From Lepidodermella squamata (Eukaryota > Gastrotricha), in NCBI GenBank assembly GCA_047495785.1, contig JBLDXI010000084.1:49964-113963 (forward strand): a stretch of DNA of 64,000 nt, given 5' to 3'. The notes under the pieces were generated by a model that did no database searches, was not told the origin of the DNA, and worked only from the letters and a program-made list of their open reading frames with translations. The position numbers and the translations under genes were made by a program. This document shows positions 8,068-18,727 of this stretch, one piece after another. The stretch's first letter is position 1; each line of letters opens with the position of its first letter.

Positions 8068-8151
8068 TGTCAGAAGTGGGATTCGAACCCACGCCAGTAG
8101 AAACTGACTGCGACCTGAACGCAGCGCCTTGGACCGCTCGGCCATCCTGAC
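8068..8151 (-). tRNA. tRNA-Leu-CAG: tRNA-Leu (CAG), fourth copy
   Basis: Intact acceptor stem, copy within the duplicated block. Confidence 0.95.
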
Positions 8152-8308
8152 GGGATGTTGGAATGTATTGATATCCCGCAGACGACATCTTGCCAAGCTA
8201 GCATATCGCAAGCGAGCCTAGCAAAATAGTTTAACCGTTGCCAATATAAAACTAGCCAGTAACGTCGTTCGGGTGTATCGTTTCTGAAACTGCTGAAGGG
8301 CCACTCAA

Positions 8309-8390
8309 GTCGCTATGCCCGAGTGGTTAAGGGGTCTGACTAGAAATCAGATGCGGTCTCCGCGCGTAGGTTCAAATCCTACTGGCGACG
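8309..8390 (+). tRNA. tRNA-Ser-AGA: tRNA-Ser (AGA), type b, second copy
   Basis: Same type b body and flank as the gene at 3298. Confidence 0.95.
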
Positions 8391-8466
8391 ACAGTTTTTG
8401 CATAACGACTGACACTCTATTCTGCAGTTAGCCTCCAGAACAGTCCTCTCATCTCACATTCGTGAG

Positions 8467-8538
8467 GCGTCAGTGGTGTAACGGTCAGCATGGTTGCCTT
8501 CCAAGCAGCCGATCCGGGTTCGACTCCCGGCTGACGCA
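8467..8538 (+). tRNA. tRNA-Gly-TCC: tRNA-Gly (TCC), second copy
   Basis: Duplicate of the gene at 3456. Confidence 0.93.
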
Positions 8539-8606
8539 CACGTTTTTAGCAACATTGCTGCTAGTAACAGAATTAAAGCTGACCTTTCCAGAACCAGTTT
8601 TCGAGA

Positions 8607-8678
8607 GGTTCCATGGTGTAGCGGTTAGCACTCTGGACTCTGAATCCAGCGACTCGAGTTCGATTCTCGATGGGACCT
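8607..8678 (+). tRNA. tRNA-Gln-CTG: tRNA-Gln (anticodon CTG), intact
   Basis: Acceptor GGTTCCA against TGGGACC, CTG anticodon, complete T-arm. It is the only full-length CTG isoacceptor here; the counterpart at 3596 is truncated. Confidence 0.95.
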
Positions 8679-8694
8679 TTCTTGCACTAGCCTA

Positions 8695-8766
8695 GGGGGC
8701 ATAGCTCAGTGGTAGAGCGTCTCATTCGCATTGTGAAGGTCTCGGGTTCAATCCCCGATGCCTCCA
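8695..8766 (+). tRNA. tRNA-Ala-CGC: tRNA-Ala (anticodon CGC)
   Basis: Acceptor GGGGGCA against TGCCTCC, loop TTCGCAT giving CGC. The anticodon stem has one mismatched pair. Only 16 bp separate it from the preceding tRNA-Gln. It is absent from the other copy of the block. Confidence 0.88.
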
Positions 8767-8864
8767 GTTGGCAATTTTTTCGCGTAACATCCTCACGAAG
8801 CTTAGTTGCTATACTTATCGGTGGTGAAAGTGACTGGAAATTGCTCTAAAAATGTGAAAAATAG

Positions 8865-8948
8865 TGTCAGAAGTGGGGTTCGAACCCACGCCCTCTTTCG
8901 AGGACCAGATCTTGAGTCTGGCGCCTTAGACCGCTCGGCCATCCTGAC
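8865..8948 (-). tRNA. tRNA-Leu-CAA: tRNA-Leu (anticodon CAA)
   Basis: Class II minus-strand tRNA, stem CAGAC/ATCTG region around CAA, acceptor GTCAGGA against TTCTGAC. It is absent from the other copy of the block. Confidence 0.94.
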
Positions 8949-9101
8949 GAGATGTAGCTTCACAAGGAGGTTTTTGTAATCCACCCGCAATTTGGGAAAA
9001 TATGAGAAATTAGGCCGCTCATTTCCGCGTAGAAAACCTCTCCTCCACGTGGAAGCTGCCGTTGACAGGATGAGCGCATTGCATTGCCACATCTATCGAT
9101 A

Positions 9102-9174
9102 GGCGCTGTGGCGAAATGGCTATCGCGTCGGACTTCGGATCCGAAGATTGTGGGTTCGAGTCCCATCAGCGTCG
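9102..9174 (+). tRNA. tRNA-Arg-TCG: tRNA-Arg (TCG), second copy
   Basis: Duplicate of the gene at 3796; offset 5,306 bp after the deletion point. Confidence 0.94.
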
Positions 9175-9245
9175 ATTACTTTTGCAACAGGTGAAAGTGC
9201 CGGCTAAATGTAATGCTGCTCTGAGAATAGCCGCCATTTGCAATG

Positions 9246-9318
9246 GCCTTCCTAGCTCAGTCGGTAGAGCATGTGACTTTTAATCACAGGGTCGGGGGTT
9301 CGAGTCCCCCGGAGGGCG
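9246..9318 (+). tRNA. tRNA-Lys-TTT: tRNA-Lys (TTT), second copy
   Basis: Duplicate of the gene at 3940; the spacers on both sides show a few base differences while the gene is unchanged. Confidence 0.95.
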
Positions 9319-9389
9319 CAAGCTTTTTCAAAGCAATTTAACGAAGCCACAGTTTTAATCATAGCAATAAATTGTCTAGTTAATACCAC

Positions 9390-9462
9390 GGGGGATTAGC
9401 TCAAATGGTAGAGCGCTCGCTTAGCATGCGAGAGGTAACGGGATCGACGCCCGTATCCTCCA
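9390..9462 (+). tRNA. tRNA-Ala-AGC: tRNA-Ala (AGC), third copy
   Basis: Duplicate of the gene at 4084. Confidence 0.93.
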
Positions 9463-9538
9463 ATTTTTCTCGCTGAATTTCATAACCTGGCTAGACTTCT
9501 CTACAAATAATGCTACTGCTGCAAAAATACCCAGCCTC

Positions 9539-9610
9539 GGCTCAGTAGCTTAGTGGTAGAGCGTCTGCCTAGTAAGCAGAAGATCGAGGGTTCGATCCCC
9601 CCCTGAGCCT
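9539..9610 (+). tRNA. tRNA-Thr-AGT: tRNA-Thr (AGT), second copy
   Basis: Duplicate of the gene at 4233. Confidence 0.94.
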
Positions 9611-9684
9611 TGCTTGACATTTTCGGCGGCAAGCTCTCTTTTTCGTACCAAAGCCTACAATTGACATTGCAAAGCTCAAAAACT

Positions 9685-9756
9685 TTCCCTGACCGGGAAT
9701 CGAACCCGGGCCGCCGCGGTGAAAGCGCGGAATCCTAACCACTAGACCATCAGGGA
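9685..9756 (-). tRNA. tRNA-Glu-TTC: tRNA-Glu (TTC), second copy
   Basis: Duplicate of the gene at 4379 and the last tRNA of the cluster. Homology to the first block ends about 85 bp further on. Confidence 0.95.
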
Positions 9757-9841
9757 GCTGCTCATGCGATTTAGTTTGCGCGGTCAATATGACGTAAACC
9801 GCGTCGCAAAAGCTACGTACTGAATGCAAAAACCTTTGGGC

Positions 9842-12586
9842 TATAATTTGTGGTTATTTCTGTGTGTGTGTGTGTGCCGCGCGACTTGCCTCGCAGAAGC
9901 AGCCGTTGATGGTGGCGGCGCGTCACAGGTTGTGCCGAACACCGCGCCGCGTCATTAATGCCATTTCGACGGCTGTGAGCAACGGGCTTAACTGGCAATT
10001 TTTTAAAACAAGGTTTTAAAGCAAGTTTCTGCTTTCGTTTTACCGGTTCTACCCTTAGGCCGACCGTTAGTCATTTGGCCAAAGCCACGTAATTAATTTC
10101 GTAAATGACTCTTCATTTCATGCGCGGAGCATCATATAATCTGCTATGCATTTTCATTTGCTAATCATTCTTTTTTAAATCCGATATAAAATGCAAACTA
10201 TTATTGTAATCAGGTTGGTGTTAGTGGCCTGCCCTTCTAATCCTGTAAGTAATTTCGAAATTAAATTATTATTATTATTAATAATATTAATATTATTATT
10301 ATTAAAAGTGAAATTAACATAAAAACTCTATCGATATATTTAAACAATCCCAACAATATAGATTCAATTCAAGGTAGATTTCTGAGGAATGTAAGAAATT
10401 TTTGCGAACATGAAACTCTTCAAACTGTAGATAAACCTTTCAGTAAACCTAATTTTTTTATTTTGCTCTTACAATGGCAATGGCATGGGGGAATTATTTT
10501 CTCTAGGGTTACCTATATATCGTATCAGAACTGAAATAAAAAAGTGTTGCATTATTTTCTTTGTTTCTAGACTGTAAAACCCAATCATTATTTTGTGTGT
10601 TACTTTTAGAGCTTTGATTGCCTAGTTTTGAAATATGGCTGAAGATGGCGTTGATGAAGAAACGATGCCTTACAGAAAGTGGACACCAGAGCATGAGGCG
10701 TTTTTCAACTCTGTTTTACCGCATGGTTGGTTTGCTTTCCTTCAAGCGTATATGAGTACAATTTTGTCCATTTCCAACGCAACTTTGTAAAGAAAATTCT
10801 GAAAAATTAACGACACCGGGAGCAGGGGTTGATTTGGGCTTGATTTGGATATAAAGAATTTTTCAAAAACCGCCAATTGCTCTTTCTGTGACAGTGTAAA
10901 AAAGCGCCACAATTTCGCCATTCATACCCCAACATTTTGTCTACTAATTCCTATTAGACTGAACGACAAAGAAAAAAGAGCAGAAGGGAAAATCCGGCGA
11001 AATTGGCCGTATTATTATTATTATCATGAGCCCAGCTTTACGCCTGTCAAAATGTGCGTAAAAATAAAATGAAAGCGAATAATACTCTTATAATAGTATT
11101 ATAATTTTCAATATAGTTACGGCCGAAAGGGAAGCCTCAAACAGCTCAAACATGGTCGCCGAGCTGTGCGCTGCCGTCAGCGTTGTCGACCATTCAATAG
11201 CTACACGAATGTTTGCTGCTGCCTGTGCCGCGATGCTCACCTCAGCTGCCTCTCAACGAGATGTGCAGCCGAGTGTTGCGTTGGCCAACATCGCTACTAA
11301 GCTACTGATGGCATCGCTAACGGCCAGTAAAAAATGTACGCTTTTTCTCGAATTATTACATGCGATTAAATGCAATTAAAACGCGGATCGAAAACGGCTG
11401 GCTGCTTTTGCACTAGACTGCGCAAAAAAGTCTCTTTATTCTGTCAAAGTTGGTCTTTCTCTTACCTGGTGTGTCATTTTTCATATTCTCGTAGATCGTA
11501 GACCACTGTGATTTATTTTGAGACATTTCGGCATCGGATTGGCCGTGAAATTTAGCAAAATGGAGTGTCTTGACCTCAAAGAACCCGGTAAATGTTTACA
11601 AAATTTCACTACCACAGATTATTCACGACGAAAAATGACCATTCTGATGTACGGTGGACGAGACTTTTTTGCGCAGTGCTTTTAGTTGAGACTGTAAGAT
11701 TTTGTTGCATAATATGCAAAATTATACAAAATTGTGTGTATAACAGCGCCAGCCGACGTTGAATTGGGTGACGGAGAAGTGTGCAACTCGAAAAAGCAAC
11801 CAAAGCCACCGTGACAGCAGTAACAGCAATAACCGAGTGCGCAACGTCAAGTGCGCATCAATTAGCTGCTACTTGGCGAACATATGAACCTACCTATATG
11901 CAAACCGTTGCAGCACCGTTGCAAAGTGCCAATGAACAAATGAACAAATAATGAACTTGCAACTGATTGTGTTTTTATTTACTGTTCAAAGTCGTCACAG
12001 CAATAAACCGAATGGCGAATCGTAAAAATAGTCAAATTAAGAATATAATTATAATCTACTAGTAGTATTAATATAAATGAACTCAACAACATTCCGCAAA
12101 ATAACTCGACAAATAATACGTATTCTGAACTTGTTCTTATTCAATGCAGTATAATACACGAACAAGAAGCCCGCCCGATTATTGAGAAGACTTGTTTTGC
12201 ATGTATCATTTTTTATACATCATAGAGTTGATTTTCACTGGTGCATTTTCTCACCAACCGAGTCATACATACGTAGACCGTAGACCGAGACATGAGCGAG
12301 AGAAAGCGAGAGCAACACATCTTCATCATTATTTTCATCGCATAATAAATATAAGAATAATAACAGCCGGGTTGATAATATTATTATTATTAGGTATTAT
12401 TCGTATATATCATCCGCAGTAAGTATTATCTCAACTGGTTATTAATAATTACTGATCAAGTATTGATGATTTGTTATTCGAGAGAGACACAGAGACACAG
12501 AGATAGGAGGAGGAGGCATTTCGAGAAACTATAGCAACACAATTCGTAAAACTACTACTATCATCATCTAAAGGGAGTGCAGTGTT
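9842..12586. other. AT-rich spacer without a confirmed gene
   Basis: The stretch contains a (GT)n run near 9,860, (ATT)n runs near 10,265-10,305 and 12,380, and the inverted-repeat element at 11,417-11,677. Two coding-like segments are weak: an ATG frame at 10,635 of about 50 codons after a TTTTAG acceptor, and 11,117-11,327, an alanine-rich open segment between a plausible acceptor and a GTAAAA donor. Neither could be identified. Confidence 0.5.
11417..11677. mobile_element. MITE-like element with 18-bp terminal inverted repeats
   Basis: ACTGCGCAAAAAAGTCTC at the left end is repeated exactly, inverted, at the right end, with 225 bp between. No protein is encoded. No clear target-site duplication was seen, so the superfamily is open. 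Confidence 0.6.
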
Positions 12587-13708
12587 TCAGTCTCGCCAGC
12601 CCCACTGCGTCGCCTTCTTCTGCGCCTCCTGCATCACAACCATAGCCACGCCTGAAAGTCACAGTCAGTCAGTCATCAGCCTGGCGAAAACTGAGTAAAG
12701 TACTTACCGGCGCCGGTGAAAGCCCGCAGCGAGCCGGGCAGCATGCCGCGGTACAGGCCGAAGAAGCCCACTTCGCGGAACAGCTTCGACAGCCGCCGCC
12801 ACGTCGAGTCGTTGGGCGAGCCGTAGCCGGCCTGGATCTGCGTTCGCACGTACTCCAGCGGCCACACCGTCCACCTGGTGAAACAAGAGACACAACACAA
12901 ACACAAACACGCTATGAATCGATCGGCCATTTATATAATATGAGAGGTAACGATAGAAACCTTTTCTCCAGAAAGCTTTCCAACCCAATAATTTCAGTTT
13001 TTCTCACAAAATCGACCGAAAATATAGACTCCTCACCATGCTGAGGTGGCGGCGAAGCCTGACGTGAAGAGCGGGCCGAAGAACGGGTACGTGAAAGCGT
13101 CGGGGCAGTTGCGGCGCATCGTGTCGACAATGACAAAGTACGACGTGAGGAGGGGCGCCGAGCGGATCAGCAACGAGCCGTAGCCGTGGAACAACTCGCG
13201 GAAGTGCCACGTTTCGCCGATTTGCCGCTTGATCTTCGCGTATTCCAGCGGGCACTCGACGATGGAGCGCAGACAGCCGGACACGACGCCGCCGGCGAGC
13301 ACGCGCAACTGCAGCCCACCAGTATATGGAATTTCGGTGCGGCACGCGTCGTTGTCCAGCAGCGTGTAAGTGGCTTCGAATGCGGCGAACTGCACAGACC
13401 GGTAAATGGCTGAGCCCCACAGCGGTGGGATGCAGCCGCGGTACAGGCCGATGAAGCCGTCCTGTTTGACGGTGCGGCCGAGTGCCTGGACGATGCCGAG
13501 CTTCTCGAAGCCAGCCTGCGCCTGCATTTTCGTCTTCAGCGTGTCGAACGGGTGCGCGACGATGACGTAGCTGGAGCCGTAGAGCACGCCGGCCGCCAGT
13601 GAGATGGCACCCTCGCGGATCCAGTGGCTACGATGCAATCAATGATCATGATGACATTTACATTCAATCGCGTGTGTCTACTCACCTCCGCGGTTCATTG
13701 TGCGTCAT
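12587..13708 (-). CDS. mitochondrial carrier family (SLC25-type) protein
   Basis: Solute carrier of the inner mitochondrial membrane, substrate unknown. Four exons join in phase: 13708-13686, 13627-13037, 12874-12708 and 12651-12587. They give 281 residues, close to the usual 280-320. The three repeats each carry the family signature: PFDTLK at about residue 34, PLEYAK at 134 and PLEYVR at 210. Two of these are followed by the GLYRG motif that ends each repeat. I chose the ATG at 13708 because its 23-nt exon ends in phase 2 with GTGAGT and joins the next exon without a stop; the nearer ATG at 13698 gives the wrong phase. The gene lies tail-side next to WAPL on the same strand with 0.8 kb between. 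Which SLC25 subfamily it belongs to cannot be told from the motifs alone. Confidence 0.9.
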
Positions 13709-14484
13709 CTATGCTCGCTAAGTGGCTATGCTCGCCAATTTCACAGCCTTTTGCTTGTTGCAATAATAGTCGTAAGACAGACACACTACAGAGATTCTGG
13801 CGTAAAACCTCTACAATAACGTCATGAATGATCAACCTTTATTGAGAATTGTGTTTTTTCTTCTTGTCATTTTTCAAAGCAGCTGCCCTGCTCTCTCTCT
13901 CTCACAAGTTAGTTTTGTATATCTTGAAGCAGCAGCTGCGAGATCTTTTTTTCATATAGGTAAGACCATTAAAGATGATGATTTCAACACTTGATCATTA
14001 TTATTATCCCGAAATAAGCATCATCATCATCATTGGCAAGGCGCATTGTCGATTCGTAAAAAAATGCATCATCATTGTCATTTTAATTTGTTAGCTTCTC
14101 AATTTGTTATGCAGCTACTACATACTTAGCAGATATCGTCATCATCGTCATTCGTTCATTCGAATATAAAGGTAGAAGTAAACAATCATCGATTCAAAAA
14201 AAGCATAATGACAATGCATCAGTATCATCGTATCATCGTAGTATTTAGGCGCCGAAAAGCGACGCACACACACGCACAATTAGTTAGAACACAGCCATAA
14301 AAGACGACTGCCGCACGTACGTACAAAAAAACAAGAAAAAAAGTTACGCATGATTACTGATTACGTAAGAACTGCGATTCTCGACAGGAGAAAAAAAACA
14401 TAAAGAGGCACCGATGTATTACTATAACAAAAATTACGCTTAGATTTCAGACGACGACGACGACGACGAAAAGACAAGCCGTAT
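13709..14484. other. spacer between the carrier and WAPL
   Basis: Low-complexity DNA rich in CAT/ATC runs, with a (GAC)n run at 14,449-14,468 just past the WAPL stop codon, probably in the WAPL 3' untranslated region. No gene was recognised. The carrier promoter should lie here. Confidence 0.5.
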
Positions 14485-17400
14485 CTAGTCTGAATCGCTG
14501 TTGGTGGCTGTCGTGCTGCTGCTGCTGCTGCTGCCAGCCGTGCCTGCCTTTGCCCGGCGGCCGTACGTTTGCCGCACAGCAGCCGGCCGAAGACCAGCAG
14601 CAGCCGTAGCGACTGGTGGCGGCTTGTTCGCCCTTTTGTTGCCGCTAATCGCCATGTTGTTGTCGTTGTCTTCGCCTGATGACGACGACGATGATGTTCC
14701 TGGTGGGGTGGCTAGACTCTGAGTCGCAGCCGCAGCCGCAGCAGCTGGCTTGTTGTTGCTGTTGCTGTTGTGCATGCGATTGGCGGCGTCGTAGCGCTCG
14801 AGGATGCGCGACACCGTCTCGAGCGTGCGGTCGTCCATGCCGTTGACGAGAGCCATGAACGTGAGGAACTTCTTGAGCACGTCGACGGCGGCGTCGAAGG
14901 ACGCACCAGCGAACAGGCGCCGCACCGCCTCGACGCCGCCGCGCTTCGCCTCGAGCGCCTCGCTCGCGTAGAACACGATGATGACGCAGCACGCCGCCAG
15001 GAAGTTCAGCTCCATGTGCCGCGTGCCAGCCGCGTGCAACACTGCAAAATGCAATGGCATGACATCAATTGTCAAAAGAAACAAGCATGATTGAATCAAT
15101 CAATCAATCACATCGCTCTCTAGTTCAAAACCGAATTTTCGAATCAGGTAAAAACAATCAGGTGACACAAACATCCAAGCTAAGTCAATGCCAAGTTTCT
15201 AAAAACCGTGTTAACCCAACAGAGTGACCCAATATTTCATATTCACTTGCAAGCAGAGCTGCTAAACTTGTCCAAATTCCAAGATTACATATGCCGCTAT
15301 GTCTTCCTATGTCTTACGGTAGAGTGTGTAAATGACTTACTAGCATCGAGCGCCTCGTCATCGCCGCCGAGGCCGAAGCCGCTGCTACTCGCGCCGCCAC
15401 CACCACCACCACTCGCCAATGGGGTGTCAGCTGCTGCTGCTGTGGCAGACGTTGAGGAGGGGCGGCGAGGGTTGCTCGAAGACGCAGCAGCAGCCGCTGT
15501 CGATGAAGACGACGGTCGCAGAGTATCGTCGAGACCGCCACCGATGCCGGACGTCGCCGTCGAAGTTTGCGAGGACGACGCCGAGGCGGCAGTGCGTTGT
15601 TGTAGCTGCTGCTGCTGTTGTTGCTGTTGCTGTTGCTGCGATGACGAGATGTGTTCGTCGGCCTCGCGCTCGCACTCGGCGGCGGCGGCGCACAGTTGGT
15701 TGAAAAAGTCGATGAGGAGTTGCGGGAGCGCGGGCCCGTCGACGCCGTACGGCCGCGAGACAGCCGCCGCCACCGGCGAGAACTCGGCAATGTTCACGAG
15801 TACGAAGAAGCTCTGTTCAATGGTCAAGTCAAATGAAACCAAGGCAAGGCAGGCAGCAACAACTTACGAGGATGCTCAGGTCAAAGTGCGCGTGCACCTG
15901 GTCGATGGAGGCGCGGCCGACGATGGCGAGCCGCAGCGACGCCGCCACAAAGTCCGGGCACTCGCTCGCCAACACGCCGCACGTCGTTTCTGGTCGAGCA
16001 GATGAAAACACAGTCGTTAATTAGAGTACAAAAGAGTCGCAGGTCGCAGTTAAGTCGGTTAAGTATGCTAGCCCGGCAAACCCCATACTTTAGAGTACAA
16101 TCAATGCAAGTTAACTAAACCAAGCTGCCCAAGTTAACTTCAATTCATCGTAGCAATGAAACTCTGGGTCCATTTCGTTTACCTGATGGCTAACACAAAG
16201 CACATGGAACAACCAACCAAACGATTTCCGCCAGCAATTCAGAAATACTTAACTAGACATCATTGGGATTTCACGTATGCCCAAGAAACAAATAATGAGG
16301 CGCGTTATCACAGTTCTACGCTTTTGTTATAAATTCTCAAATTGCCTACGATTGAAAAAGGGATATAAAAAAACACATGAACAGAAACTCACTGGTGTCA
16401 CAGCACAGCGTCATCAGCAGGTTGTAGATCTGCGACAGCAGGCGCGAGTCGGCTTCACTCACCGACCACTGCTGTGTTGAGTTTTCACATGAAGTCGATG
16501 ACGATGGCTGCTGCAACTGCAGAGGAGGCAGCAACTGCGTGGCGTAGTTGGCGAGGGCGCGCGGCAGCAGCGAGTTGTCGCGCTCGCCCGCCACGCGCTT
16601 CGACTCCTTGTTCTTCGCCACCAGTTTGCCAATGCCCGACAGCACGTGTTTGAGGCGACGAGCGTCGAGCACCGACTGCGATGTCTGCTGTCCAAGTGCG
16701 ACATTCGAGGCGGTTGCGGTGGTCGCCGAGGCGAGCGTCCGCGCGCAGTCGTCGACGAGCACGTCGAGGGCGTGCGAGTCGCGGAACTGCGCCTGCGCCG
16801 CCTCCGACGAGCACCGCTGGCACAGCGTGTGCAGCGCCGACAGCGCCAAATCACGCACCACCGCCGGCGAGTCGACGCTCACGCCCGACGACGACGAGTG
16901 CAACAGCTCGGCGCCGTACTTGCGCACCAGCGTCTTCAGGAGGGCCGCCACGCCGCTCGTCACGCGCTCCACGATCGGCGCAGGCACCGCCGTCGACCAC
17001 CCGCCGCCGCCACTGCTGTGGCTGCTGCTAGGCGGCTTCGCATTCGAAGGCGATGAAGCTGATGAAGCTGAGTCGAGGCGAACGAGGCGCACGAGCAGCG
17101 CCATGGCCGGCGTGTCCAGGTCGACCTGCGACCGGTCCGCCGACAGCACCACGAACATCGCCGCCGCGCACAACGCCAACAACTGTCGGAAAAGCATTAT
17201 CGAAAAAGTTGCTCATTAGAAGGATTTTGCAAGCACAACAGATCGAGACTTGATTCTTGAAAATGTGAGTTCCTACATTTTTGATTCAACTAGACTAGAC
17301 CAGTCTACATTACTTCCTCGCTATTTCTAGGTTCGAAGCAATTTCATTCTCAAATTCGAATGCCAGTACGTTTCAATCGATCAAGTGTCTTGAAATGAAC

Positions 17401-18727
17401 CATCACCTCTGATATATCATGAACCTTGCAATACTGAAAATGAGCCAATGCAACTTACGTCGTGCTGGTCCGCGTCGTGCAGCTTCGAAAACAGCTCCGG
17501 CAGCTTGCCCGTCGACTTCAGGTAGAGCCTGAACTCGGACGAGTCGGCGCACTTGGACGCGAGCTGGAAGGCGGAGAGGCAGCGCGACGACAACTGCGCC
17601 GTCGGCCCCACGCACTCGATCAGGTACGTGTAGTCGCCGTCGAACTCGAGCGACGTCGACTCGGCCTGCAGCTCGCTCACGCCCCGCACGTGCCGCACCA
17701 CCGCGTACTTGTCGCGCTCCGACCGGGCGACCCGCACCACCCGCTTGCCTGTCGCAGCATCGACCACCGTCGACACGACGCCGCCGCCGCCCGCTGCCAC
17801 TGATTTGTCCGAGCCGGAGCCGGATGCATGGCGTCGTGGCCGGTCGATCCGCGAATTATGCAAATCTGCTTGACTCGTACTCACCGACGACATCGCGACC
17901 GATGATTCCTTCTTCTCCGGTAAACGATAAGCATCAGCAGCTTCGCCTTCGTCATCGTCGTCATCGTCCACGGCGAACCACGATTTCGGATTAGCCACTT
18001 TTTTCCGCTCTCCTCGCACTGTCGTAAAAATTCGCGGCTGAGGTGCGGCGGGCTGCCTCACCACAGCTGCTGTTGTTGTTTCACTGTCGAGTTTTTGCTT
18101 CTTCGCAGCTTGTGGTGCGATTTTCTCTTCTTGCTCGTCAACGTCGTCGTCTTTTGACGACTCTTCCTCGATGTTGGGTAACTCTTTTGGTGACGGTTGC
18201 TTCTCAACAATCGGTGGTGATGTCGAAACTACTGGTTCCACTGCCGGCGGAGCAGCAGCTTTGCTAACTGAAGATGCTTTCAGCCGAGGCAAAGACACGG
18301 TAAATGAGTCGATTTTCATTTGATTATCAGCTTTCAGCAACGTGTCAGTTTCTTCAAATAACGGCGTCGATTTGCTGGTGTTTTTGCGAGTCGTGCTTTT
18401 CGCAACGGGTTTCGCACTCATCTTTGGTTCAGCTTGCCGCCTTGTTGTTTGCTGAGGTTTACTATCACTAAAATCTTCGTCAAAGGCAAATGGGTCAGGT
18501 TTTGCATGCTTCTGCGGCGGCGGTCGGTCGCTCGAGGAAAATTCGAATGGGTCGCCAGCCGCAAACGACTCTGTCTTATGCTTGTTGCCAAACAGCATGT
18601 CAAACGAGTCTGGTTTTCGTTGAGCTCGATTGAAAGTCGATCCGCCCGAGTCGGCAACTGCTTCCGCGGTTGATTTTGCCGACCGGCCGTATGTTTTGAT
18701 AGGGGCCTTAGCACGTCGACTTTCCAT
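14485..18727 (-). CDS. WAPL: WAPL cohesin release factor (wings apart-like)
   Basis: WAPL opens the cohesin ring with PDS5 and so releases cohesin from chromatin. Five exons join in phase: 18727-17459, 17182-16393, 15989-15868, 15812-15341 and 15041-14485. They give 1,069 residues (human about 1,190). The N-terminus has the family's basic KTYGRSAKST stretch, followed by a charged disordered region to about residue 340. The conserved C-terminal helical WAPL domain runs from about 350 to 1,000; it includes EFRLYLKSTGKLPELFSKLHD at the end of exon 1, ASECPDFVAAS in exon 3 and VLKKFLTFMALVNG near the end. Exon 4 inserts a polyglutamine tract at about residues 786-800 and a serine/alanine stretch, and the tail is serine-rich. 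The ATG at 18727 is the first in frame and gives the expected N-terminus. The neighbouring COMMD10-like gene is divergent, 1.4 kb away. Confidence 0.93.

Larger units (their letters stand above)
7048..9841 (+). repeat. segmental duplication of 2,037-4,535
   Basis: The block 2,037-4,535 recurs here in the same orientation, offset by 5,011 bp before and 5,306 bp after the 295 bp missing from the first copy. The left homology edge is at the 5' end of a tRNA-Ser gene. The right edge is in the first bases of the tRNA-Pro-CGG 3' end. Confidence 0.95.

Noticed and set aside
1-9830. Open frames of 60-114 codons across the tRNA cluster on both strands
   Set aside because: They run through tRNA genes and their spacers and recur only because the DNA is duplicated. 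The translated tRNA wording is a well-known annotation artefact.
14485-18727. Long plus-strand open frames opposite WAPL, such as 15,208-16,005 and 16,548-17,219
   Set aside because: These are shadows of GC-rich WAPL exons. The minus strand gives conserved WAPL sequence and consistent splicing.
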